Below, piece after piece: positions 34,891 through 45,900 of a DNA stretch of 64,000 bases (the stretch's first letter is position 1; every line of letters starts with the position of its first letter). Both the position numbers and the translations under genes were made by a program. Origin of the DNA: Drosophila persimilis (Eukaryota > Arthropoda > Insecta > Diptera > Drosophilidae); NCBI RefSeq assembly GCF_003286085.1, contig NW_020825294.1:8184001-8248000 (forward strand), read 5' to 3'. The notes under the pieces were generated by a model. The model saw nothing but the letters and a program-made list of their open reading frames with translations. It did not search any database and was not told the origin of the DNA.

Positions 34891-35055
34891 ATGCCGACTA
34901 GCTTTGTCATAGTTGCCTCTGTGGCCCTAATTATTTATGCCGCCCACGCCGCAGTCCCCAGTCCCCAGTCCGGGTCGGAGTCGGAGTCGGGGCCGGGTGT
35001 GGGTATGGCTGGGCCAAAAGTTAGATTGCGCAAAGTTTTATCTTCGCTTTCTTAA
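34891..35055 (+). CDS. possible small secreted peptide (54 residues)
   Basis: ATG 34891 to TAA 35055. Residues 1-20 look like a signal peptide: MPTSFVIVASVALIIYAAHA, with an AHA cleavage-type end. The rest is short, Ser/Pro/Gly-rich (SPSPQSGSESES-like, partly from a GTCGGA repeat) with a basic end. A TATAAAA lies upstream at a fitting distance. No family is recognised, the coding evidence is limited to the signal-like start, and it may be chance. Confidence 0.3.
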   Translation: MPTSFVIVASVALIIYAAHAAVPSPQSGSESESGPGVGMAGPKVRLRKVLSSLS

Positions 35056-35522
35056 GCGCATTTTACAAGGAGGAGGCGGGCAGAACTACTTCACGCATAT
35101 TAAACTGACATTTCACAAGCAGAAAACTTTTTCTAATATGCAAATTCATGCCGAATACCATGGAAGGGATAAAGCAGCTCCAGCAGAGGCAGGGGCAGAG
35201 GCAGAGGCAGGAGCACATCCTTGAATTAACACGTGCGAGTTCGCATTAATTTGTGTAAACTGGTGTTGGAACTGTTCTGGTTCGGGTTCGGGTTAGGTTT
35301 TCCGCATGTGTTCGAGCGGCCCCAGCCCGAAGAGCAGTTTTTGTCGTTAGCTATGCAAATGCCGAGGCATGTAAATATTATTTACCACACTGGCAGATGC
35401 TCAAGATGCTCGAGATGTAACTGTGCCGGCACTTGTGGCCCAAATTAACATATAACAACTGAAACAGTCGCCTATAAATATTTATGAGGCTCCTCGATTA
35501 GCACTCGTTTTAGCCAGCTAGC

Positions 35523-35936
35523 GACTACTTCTAGGTACTCGTTGGAAGGGGGTTCTATAGGCCTGGCCTGTTCTTGGGGGTCCAATTTAATTTTTAGACC
35601 ATACGAGAACACCTCGGTTCTACGAATGGATAATTAGGTATGTATATTCGAAATTATGAGAAAGGACTACTTCTAGGAACTCGTTGGAGGGGGTTCCATA
35701 AGCCTGGCCTGTTCTTGGGACTATAATTTAATTCAATTTTGAGACAATAAGGGAACCCCTTGGTTCTACGAATCGGTAATTATATTTGAAATTATGGGAA
35801 ACGGCTACTTCTAGGTAATCGTTGGAGGGGGTTCCATAAGCTTGGCTTGTTCTTAAGACTATAATTTTATTCAATTTTTAGTCAGTACAAAAACCCCTCT
35901 GTTCTACGAATCGATTACTATATTTAAAAAGATGAG
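35523..35936 (+). repeat. three diverged ~140-bp tandem copies
   Basis: Copies begin at about 35523, 35665 and 35803. Each contains GACTACTTCTAGG(T/A)A(C/A)TCGTTGG, a GGGGGTTCCATAAGC(C/T)TGGC block, TGTTCTTGGGACTATAATTT and GGTTCTACGAAT in this order. No reading frame persists, so this is a non-coding tandem repeat. Confidence 0.85.
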
Positions 35937-38212
35937 AATCGCTTAGGCTGATATTATTTTTAATACCTCTAATATTCTACTTCTTTCAGGACCATATCTA
36001 GAAACCATACAGAAGTCTCGGAATAACTGGCATGGAGTGCTCTGGAAATGTTACCCATACTGTAAGCCTATTCCTAATTTATTTATAATATTTATGATTA
36101 AGAAGAGGGCAGATCAGCGAAATCCCTCAAGATGTTAGAAAGCAGGTTGGATAAGCCATTCCCATGATCTTCAACCAATGATCCATCACCTAGAAGCCTG
36201 TCAATCCCCCTGGTTGTACGTTCAAACCCCTTCCAGTCACAACTAGAGTAAAATGTACTAACCTTTCAAGTAATTTTTAATGGGTCTTTAGTGGGTAAAA
36301 TACCAAAATCAAAATCACTTTTGATCGAAAGCAAGTCTCGTCGACTTTTCATTGCTTTTAAGTGCTCGGGCGGTTGGAAATTTCTGCACAGCAAAGCGAG
36401 GTGTGCTAAGAGCGGTCTAATTGGTTTTTAGTGAATTATTAGCCAATCCAACTTTTCGACTAATATAAACTTGCATGCATGAATATTTTATCCACTTTAC
36501 AAAGTGTTCAACTTTTTTGATGAATTTTCAATTCGAAGGCTGCTTTGTCTTCTCACACAGCCACAGGCTGGGAATCATTTTTGGGGCCGAAAGTTTTTAA
36601 ATATTCATAAAATTTGAACAGACGAACACAACTTTGAAATGAAATTAGTCAAATGCACAAAAAGTTCATTTACACTCCATATAGTCGTGCGACTCGCCCG
36701 GAGCCCGTACTTACACACTCCATTGTGCCCGGGCCCCGGGCACGGCCAAGCCGTAAAAGTTAGAATAAATTACTAATTAATGCAGGAGTATCGGTATCCA
36801 TACACACGAGTATGTGTGGGAGTGTCGTCTCCGGCCGCAAATCCTGCCGCCCGCCTGGTTTATAGTTGGCAATCGCAATCTATTGCGATTTGTTTGTTCG
36901 TTGGAAAATATGGTACTCCCCCTGTCTCCCCTCTCCCCTCCCCCACCAAGCCCCTTGCTGCAACGGACGTGCGATGTGCGAAAGCGAAATTGAAGTTTTA
37001 TGCTAATTTGCAGCCTTCATAGCTCTCTCGCTGAGCCTAGGACCTTATCTGCCTGTCGGAGTCCTGTCAACACAAGGCATTACAAGGCAATTACGAATTT
37101 GTTTATGGCACTGGATCTCCTCGTCGACTTGCCACTTGGCCACACATCCATCCATCTTCCACCGGCTGCTCAGAGAAGGGATACGGATACCTGGAAAAAA
37201 AGCTTTCGAAACTGGATTCAATTTAGACCGAGGGCCAGGCTTATTCCAGGGCCTTTGAAGGTACCTTTCCCTGAGAATGAGGAGAGCCCACAGGAATCAT
37301 TCAGCTCTTACCACAAGTCATGAATTATAGGATTTTCTGAAGGTTTTAGCATTGGTGGTAAAAGTTTAGAGAGCCTAAGGAATGTCCTACCGCAGCAGTG
37401 ATATTAAAATATATTAATTATTTCCTCAAACCCTATATTTCGATATGAACTGTAGCTTCTGTAGCAACGACTATGTTGGAATGCTTTTGCTAAAATCCAA
37501 TCAAAAGTCAAATATTGATAACTTTCCTTCCCATATAAATGTATTTCCTTCATCAGCGATCGGTCTGCCAGGGCATCTGCTGTCTCCAGTGTGTTTGGAG
37601 ACTCATATATTCCTCTCTGGCAGCAATCATTTCACAGCTTAATGTCTCCCCCCTCCCCACCCACATGTAGAGTTTAATCAACAACTACAAGCATTTGCTG
37701 GGACACATGTACATGCGAGTACGAGTACGGTGTGCGGCAGATGGCCCATAAGTCAAGCCTAATAAAATTCCACTCTGCCAAATTCGAACGACAAAAGTAA
37801 TCTCCGACACTGGCCCCACAAGGAGCCCCCTCCTGGCCACTGGCTGAGAGGCTCTGGAAAGGGATAGAGTGGGTTGGGGTGTGGAGGGGTGGGGTGAGGG
37901 GAAAAAGTGCGTCACTTAAAACTTTTGCACTCACTTGACCAGAAACTTTTATTTTCTGTTAGTAGATTTCCCACGGGCAAACCAAAGAAGTAACAAAATG
38001 TGGGGCCATATGGATGGCGGAGGGGATGGTGACGGGGGCGGGGGCGGGGGCGGGGTAGAGGTCGGGGTCGTCTTGGCGAGTGAAACTTTTTCCGTGTCCA
38101 CAATTTGAAAATATTTCACAGTAATATTTTATTTTTTCAGGGGGTTCTTGCCCCAGGTCCCCCCCCCCCCCCCCCCCTAAATCTCAGAGGTAATCAAAGA
38201 TTCGCACAATAC

Positions 38213-38288
38213 CGGGCTTACGCCGGGTATACGCCGGGCTTACGCCGGGTGTACGCCGGGTGTACGCCGGGTATACGCCGGGTATATG
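38213..38288 (+). repeat. 11-bp minisatellite (GGGTATACGCC)
   Basis: Seven copies alternating GGGCTTACGCC, GGGTATACGCC and GGGTGTACGCC. It follows a run of 19 C. It is short, recent-looking and unlikely to be coding. Confidence 0.9.
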
Positions 38289-41069
38289 TATTTAATTACT
38301 GTCCACGCCACGGGCTCGAAACGGATCCGGCTTAAATTGCAAGCTCGTTGACAACGCCGAGCAATAAAAATGGAGAAATGGAGAAGTCAACGACAAAAGA
38401 AAATAATGAGCGATAGTCGAGAAAGAGCACAAAAATAGGGAAGGGAAGGGAAGGGAGGAAAAAAAAAGGTAAAGAAAACTATATAAATAATTCAGTATAA
38501 AATGTCAGGAGCACTGGGGAGCGTTAGCTGGAGACGGCGAGTCCGCGCTGCCTCTCAGATGCAGTCAAGGAAGCAATTGTATTGTCTGACTGCTGTTTTC
38601 CACTTTGGCCCGCCACGCCCCCCCACCCCGCCTCAGCAGTATCCCTACGCCCACGAGCATCGCATCCGCCCGCTGCTAACTTGTTGACGTTGATAGTCGT
38701 ACGTGCCGAAGGTGAATGGCATCTGTGGACGCGAAATTGAATTCGTGCCTGGCAAGCTCCGCACAGAGCTGAATTGAGTCACAGCACGGCGACAGATCCA
38801 GGAACCCGGGTAACCAGCACAGCAACAGGAGCAGGAGCAGGAGCTGGAGCACGGCTAGTGACAGGAATAGGGATAGAAACGGACAAGATGTGTCAGGTGT
38901 GGCTGGGACCCAGAGCCAGAGCTGACTTTGTCTGCTGACTTCAATATTTTGTCGCATTACGTTGACAATTTAGATGTTTGTCTCGCGCATTCTCGCAGGA
39001 TTCAATTTGGAGCAAATGCAGGCCGTCAGCCGGGGAAATCTGCAAAGTTAACAGGAAGACAGCACCCAAAGAGCCACCCCCCTAGCCCCCCAACCCCGCC
39101 CCAAGAGTGAGGCAGTCCCCAGCCAAATGTGAATCCTAACATAAACATCAGTCTTGTATGGCCTGGCCGTAGATTCGTCATTCATTAGAGGTATAATGTC
39201 CCAAATCCTTCGCCTAAGAATGGGATTTTATGGTTAGTAGTTTTGAAATTATTTAAAAACCTTTTTAATAGTAATATGTAATATTCCAGAGAAATCAAAT
39301 CAAAGATTGTAAGAGCTTGCATGCCCTTTGTGTAATTTTCTAAGAAATATTTCTTATTTGCTCGAGTTATGCAGAAATTAATCCAATTAATTTTTGAGAA
39401 TTATAGGAAAAGGCTTTACTTATTTCATGCCAAAGGCTTAAGGCTTTATAGGTACTAGTTTTAAGAAATATATAGTATGGTTATATCCTATATAGCACTA
39501 GTTCCATGAAAAACCAACTTCCATTCCCGTTCGCAGCTCTTTTTGCTCCGCGAGTCTAAAATTGGCAAGAATTTGTTCAGCTTTTTCTCTCTAAAGAAGT
39601 CACATGTTCTACGAAGACCCTCTCCGGAGGACGGGCAGCTCCAATCTCTTCACTTCTGACTCCCATTCGGTGGGGGGTGGAGAGCCACGCCTCAGATTGC
39701 CATGTAACTGTCGCAGTCAGCCCGAGAGCCCCTTAGCCCGAGTTGGCATTTCATTGTTGTGCTTTTCTTTTACCATTTTTCCCATTTTATTTATATAATG
39801 TCTTTCGAATGCGAGAGTCGGCGAGTGTCCCTGCAAAGGGGGGGTTTGGGGGGTTCTTCTATCAAAGCGCAGGAAACACGTGCGGGTAAAACATTTTTCA
39901 AGCTTTTAGCGCTGCATACAAATCAACCCCGAAAAACAAAAAAACAAAAAAAAAACCCATTCACAATAATTTGTTGAACTTCATAAGAGCCAGTCCTCGC
40001 TCGGCGATAGTTGGAGGAGGATTGTGCTCTACCCCTAAGGGTGGGTTGTGGTGTTGGGATTGGGGTTGGGGGTGGCACAGCACTCAGCCAGCTGTTGCAT
40101 TATGTAAAGGCCGTCGTCGTCGTCGTCGTCCCTAATAGATCTGAGAATGTGGGAAAACTGTAGAATGAAGTACCAGGCGAGCAGGAAACTGCAGAAACCG
40201 CCATCGGTTATGTCTGTGCAGTTTTTGTGGGTTTTGTGGGCAAACCTATTACGGGCTAATTGGGTTTTATATGTACGCATAATATAAAGCACTTACTTAT
40301 CAAACTCCACTTCCGTATTCCGTATTCCGTATTCTTTTCGCAGCGAGCTGCATATGCGAATGAGCCCATTTAAATGCCGCAAATGCAAATTAATTTAATT
40401 GAATCCAATTTGGCATTCGCATTATCTTTCCCATTGTTCCCTTAATTTAACAATTGCTGAGAGTGTGGGACAGGCAGACAGAGGGGGGGAGTGCGGAAGA
40501 AATGAAAGAGGGCTTCTGTGGTGTGATGCTTGTGGGAAAGATTAACCACACAGTGGAAACTATTCAGATAATACAAGATTTTAAGGCGAATATATATTGT
40601 TTTTAGAAGAATAAAGATTAAAATACATTCCGAAATAATGATGTAGGAGCTGTTCTTCTTATATATCTAGGGAACTTTGCAAATCATCTCCTCTAGAATA
40701 TTTCACTTCTGAAACAGTCTGCCTTTGTCTAGAAACAAGGTTAAAATAGTTGAAGGGCACTGTTAAAATCAGTTTTATAGCAAGAGGGGAACTTTATCCG
40801 AATACCTCTGTTGAGACCACACCAAACTGTTGCTTCTCTAACAGCCGACGAGCATAACATTTCGGCGAAACCCACCACACCACACAGCACAGCAGCTCGG
40901 GGAGAGAGTCTGCGCAGAGCAGAGCCCACTGTCGTCGCGACGACCCGAAGGCGGGCCACTCTTGAGCGAGTGTGTGGTACGCTCATTGGCGGGGCGCTCG
41001 TTCCGATGTCCACTCGCTGCTCCCGCCGGAGAACTCTGCCGGGCCGCACTCGCATTCGCACTCGCACTC

Positions 41070-41583
41070 AGTTGTTCGAATCGCGTGGTTGATGGTCGAT
41101 GGTGAATTCGTCCGGCTTCGGTTTTCGCCGGGTCCGCTGAAGCTACGAATGTACGAGTCTGAAGCACGTGTGAGAATAGTCGAACCTCATGTCAGCCCAG
41201 ATTGCAAGAGACTAGGCAAATACTCGTCAGTGCAACATAAATTAAATCGATTTGAGTCCGCACGAGATTCAAAACTAAACCAAAGTCAAAATATTACAAT
41301 AATTGCCGTACTGCCCGGCCCCCCACCCCCCACACACACACGCACAACCCGCAGGGACGATTGTGTTTGTTTGTGTGCGCTCTGGCGACATCTGTTTGCG
41401 GGAGTGTGTGTATGAATCCAATTTCCGCCGTACCCGGCTTTCAGCAGCGTTTATCCGCCGTGCCGTGGCGGCCCCGATTTTAATTGCGCCGCCATCCCCA
41501 TCGGAATTCTTCCTTGAAGTTCAGGGCCGGAACGGGAAGGCCCACTGCCTGCAAACGGAAAATAAATCAGTGAATGGCTAAAG
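41070..41583 (+). promoter_or_regulatory. possible promoter and non-coding first exon of a long gene
   Basis: An initiator-like CTCAGTT at about 41067-41073 follows GC-rich sequence, and the next 500 bases resemble Drosophila 5' leaders (GTCAGTGCAACATAAATTAAATCG, then AAACTAAACCAAAGTCAAAATATTAC). It ends with a strong donor, AAAG/GTAAGAT, at 41583/41584. The downstream 18 kb contains no gene that would use it, so the following exon would lie far away or outside the window. It is inferred from appearance only. Confidence 0.3.
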
Positions 41584-42788
41584 GTAAGATGAAAGATAAT
41601 TCAATATGGTCTAAGCCTGGCCACATTCCCGCCAGATTTTTGCAACGCTTTCCGGGAAATATTCTTTTATTTTCGGTAAAAGCACATGGATAATCAAATT
41701 ATACACGAATTAAGTTCATAAGTATTGAGATTTATGGCCTGCTGAAGAATATTTCATGCCCCGCATAAGAAATGCTATAAATATACCCAAAGTTAAAGCT
41801 CTCTCTCGCTCTCTGTGGAACACATCCTGCGGAATTTAAAGCTGAAAGGCATTTTAAATTTATTGCACAAACGGCCCGGCCCGGCCCGTATATAAAATTT
41901 CATTGGATATGCGCATCATAAACAACATCCAGCACCGGAAGAGACAGCATATTAAAAATGTGACTATAACCTTGGCTCCGAAACGAATGTGGGTTATGCC
42001 TGTCCTGTCGGAATGCCAGGGTCTCGAACAGGACCCGGCCAGAGCAACCGCATCAAGGCCACAGCACAGCCGCCGCCGCCGCCGCTGCCGCCGCCGATGC
42101 AATAACAGCAACACCAAAAGCAACAGCATCGAGCCGTACAGAGTCCGCCTTTATGGCTTGTCCTGGTCCCTGTGCTACGGTCCCTGTTTGTTATTTGTTA
42201 TTTTTACTGTACACATGACAATAACGCCGGCGGCGAGTGCTGCAGCAGTGCCCCAGCAGAGGCGTGACGGCATGCAATGCCCGGACAGGGCGCAGGAGGG
42301 CCCAGCCATCGGCTTGATCCACCCCAGACCAGGCCAGACCAGACCAGAGCAGACCAGAACCAACCCACCGGAATCCTGCCCAGTGCCTGTGCAATAGTTT
42401 CAAGTGGCTGGGCAACTTTTTCCATTATGAATGGTGCGGTTGCGCTTTTTCCATCCATTATTTACGAGTTTTGAGTGCAAACTTGTTTCGCCAGCAAACA
42501 AGTGGCGGCCAGAGGATTAGAACACTCGCTCGACCGCTTTCACACAGAGAGGGGGGCGGGGGGCATGGAGGGGGAGAACTGCCACTAAGTGCAAAAGTTC
42601 CTGGCATAAGCCAAAGGCAAAGCCACGCCTCATTCGGAAATAGCCAGATAGCCAGGAAGTGCCTTGAATGGCAGAATGGCAACATTTCACTATTGTTTAT
42701 CAACGATTTCTTGTCAAAAAATATATATTTCCCACTGCATTCATGGCATTCATAGCACAGCATCATATTCGTATAGAAAAGATCATTT

Positions 42789-42970
42789 GTTTTTATACCC
42801 CAAACGTAATGGGTTTTACACATCTAGTAGTGCCTAGAATGAAGCGTTTTCGCCCTAGTGAAACGTATATAATATTGATCAGCATCATTAGCCGAGTCGA
42901 TAATTTGCCTGTCAGAATGTCTGTCTTTCTTGATATGCTCCTAATTCCCAAAAAAATGTCGAAAATCTTG
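42789..42970 (+). mobile_element. degenerate DINE-1/INE-1 element, 5' part
   Basis: Begins TTTTTATACCCC, then a GTAATGGGTTTTAC..., CTAGAATGAAGCGTTTTCG, AAACGTATATAATATTGATCAGCATCA, TAGCCGAGTCGAT, and GTCTGTCTTTCTTGAT series, in the order of the INE-1 consensus as I recall it (TATACCC..., GAAGGAAACG..., AAAGTATATATA..GATCAGCAT, GAGTCGAT, GTCCGTCTGTC). The extent past 42970 is unclear. Confidence 0.7.
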
Positions 42971-45900
42971 ATGATACGATGAAACCAAAAGCACAGAAGC
43001 ATAGGGTATGACCATAACTACCAGAAGGCCGTGTCTCATTCATATCAGATCCTTGTTAAAGCCAGAGTGCCTTGGCTACTCCTTCCAAGCGCTTGCTCCT
43101 TCTTTCTATCTCTGTCTCTCTAGCACTGGCCGAGGGGACCGAGATGTAACGGCTGGCTTTGGTGGGAAGAGCGAGAGAAAGGGGAGGTAGGGGAATAAGA
43201 CGTATGGAAACACATAAAATATTCTAAAATTCTAATAAAATAGGGACTATATGGAAAGGGGATAGACATTAATTATTATTATTAGCACATTACTAGGGAT
43301 CGTGGTTCCTCTATTTATATGAGTACTTTTCCCCATCTTTTATAATTATTGGGGGCAAAATTGAAAGAGATCGTGGCTTCCTTTGCCAGTCCCAGCAAAT
43401 GGTTGCATTGATTGTGTTTTACTTATTTAAGACTATTAAATAATTAATTTAAAATATTCCTCTTATGATTGCTATGTGGGATTCAAATTTGAACGATAAG
43501 ATACACGATTTTCAGAGCATCCATTAGCATATTTTGAGGCAAACCTCCTCGCAGGAGTACCTCTCCTCATATCGAATCAATTTGGATGCCCAGTTCTATG
43601 TTTAGTTTGTGGTTATATATCAAGCACCCCTCAGCAGAATTTAGCTTGTGGTTTTATATCGATTACACCTAAAGAACGAGCTAGAATAAACCCCTATTTG
43701 TATGTTCTTCTCGCATCTCGGCCAGGAGCGATCTCAATTATTTGGTGTGGCCAATCAGTACTCATATGTACTCGTATCTGCAAAAGAATCAATGCATTAA
43801 CGTACCTCTTTGATTTACAAATTTGAGCACTTATCTTTAAGTCGTTTTCATTGTAACGAAATATTCTTTGTGGAATGCAATTTTCATAAAAAGTTTAGCT
43901 CGTTTCTGAGGCGGATCGATGCATTTATGCGTGAGCATAATTTCGGAAATCACTTGGGTACGAGTATTTTGCGAAACAAAGTCTGAAGTTTTGCCAACTT
44001 GTTTCACGCACTTTCAGTGCATGCTCGTAGGCCAGGCCGTCGCAATCTGCCACAGAGAAGCCCTCTCGTGCGCAGTGGGAGTGTGCTGCATTCTCTGACA
44101 TTGATAAATGATTCCCCCCGCCCTCCCCCCTAAAGTTTAGCACAAGAAAACCCCAAAACAGGCAGGGGGAGGGGGGGTGGTGCTGGGGGGAAATGCATTC
44201 ATGGCAGCAGCAAAATTTGTTGTTGCTCACTAAGCCGTGAAGCGAGAACTCTGAAAATTTGCCTGCTCGCCCGAAATTATCGCAGCTCGGCATACACTTG
44301 AGGGGCAGTGACAAGAGCCAGAAAGAAGAAGAAATCATAAATAAAATATAGCAGCAGATATAGACTGTGCCGGGTACTTGTACCAAATTTAATTATCCTC
44401 ACAGCCAGCCATAAGAAGTGGTCGACGCAGGCAGGCAGGGAAGCGGAAGGAGCGGAACCGGCAGAACCAAGAAATTTCATTCACTTAAAACTCCAGAACG
44501 AAGTTCTTCCAAGCGAATGCAAATGAAAAACCACAACGCATGCTCAAGCCGAGTTTTCCGTTTGAGTTTTCCTTCTGTCCCTCTCCCCCCCACCACCCTG
44601 CCAGGCCCCTGGTTCAACATGTAATTAGAGTGCGAGGAATGCGCGCGGTTGCCAAAAATGTTGTGGGCGTGGGCACTTTGATGTATGTATGTGCGAGCGT
44701 GTATATCTATGCAGGGAGATACATATATAGATATATATACGTATATCTGTAGTTGTAAGTACTGTACAGTAGAGGACCCTCTGTAGGAGTCGTCTGAGCC
44801 ATCTGGCTCTGGCTGGCCACAAAAGTTCAAGTTTGCCCGACTCCTACGCCGACGCCGCCGCCGCCGTAGCCGCAGCCGCAGCCGCTGCCAGAGGCACGAT
44901 GATGCTTGTCTGGCGCTGAAGTCCTGCCTCGAGTGGCTCCGCCTGGCGGCTCCGGCACGAAACTTGTGTGTAAATTGGACGAATGTGCCGTTATGTCGAT
45001 GCGTTGACAGCCAAAAGTGCACCCCAAAAAGGGGACGAAGAGAAACAAACTTTATTTCAAGTTGAAGATGCAGCGAGGACGAGCGAGAGGGAGGGGTGTG
45101 GTCAATGTAACAGTTTTCTTTTCAAATTCCGGTTAGGGGGAGGGCAACGCAATTGAGGTGACAGTTTAAGGCATCTCTGGGATATTTGGCATACGAAAAA
45201 GCTTTGCCATTCCTTTAGATCCAACCAACGGAAGAACCTTCCAATTTCCAGCACGTGGGGCTCCAAGAAGAGTTCTAATAGTTTATCCGGGATTCATGAG
45301 TTCCCCCCCCCCCCTTTTCTCCCCCTTGCACATTGAGTAATATATTTAGTTACAATTATTAATTATTTGTAAACTATTTTTGTAGCCCAGAAAACTCCTG
45401 GAAGTTCTCGTTGAAAGTATTGGCAGAGTCATATTTTTTCATTGATGATTCCAATATCATTTTCCCCGCAATAAACTTCCGCAGCTGCTTTGCCGGAGAT
45501 TCCATGCTTTCCCCGCATTTAAAATGAAAGCATCATTAAAATCCCATACCCCTCCCCACAAAGCAAAATGGCGGCTAGTTTATGTCCGTATTGCACGGCG
45601 TAGACAGTGCGGAATAAATTACTTTTGAAATTTTTGCTCTTTGTCAATAAAGAATGGAGAAAAAGTGGAAAAGCATTGCGCTCGTTCACTCGCATTATTA
45701 ACGCACATAAAACTCACATATAAAGTGATTTAAATTTATTAAATATAAAACGAAACCGCACCGCCCCGCCCCGGCACCGCCCCTCCCCGGCACCGCCCAT
45801 CAAAGATGTGAACGCATAACAATTGCAATAAAATTTAACGTGCATCGATAAAAAGAATATCAAGCCGAATAAAAACAACAAAAGCCACCGCCGATCCGCA

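Larger units (their letters stand above)
34371..41069. other. non-coding stretch downstream of Gr23a
   Basis: Apart from the small ORF at 34891 no gene is supported. Visible are a diverged ~150-bp duplication (34617-34711 and 34768-34873), a three-copy ~140-bp repeat (35523-35936), a run of 19 C (38159-38177), an 11-bp minisatellite (38213-38288), a GAAGGGAAGG repeat (38436-38455), CGT repeats (40110-40130) and CATTCGCACTCGCACT (about 41050-41070). Confidence 0.5.

Noticed and set aside
39604..39735. Short frame MFYEDPLRRTGSSN...
   Set aside because: Only about 43 codons, no supporting signal or similarity.
44477..45048. Minus-strand Arg/Gly-rich frames near a GCC repeat
   Set aside because: Driven by GCC/GCCGCA repeats; one has no ATG and no splice partner was found.
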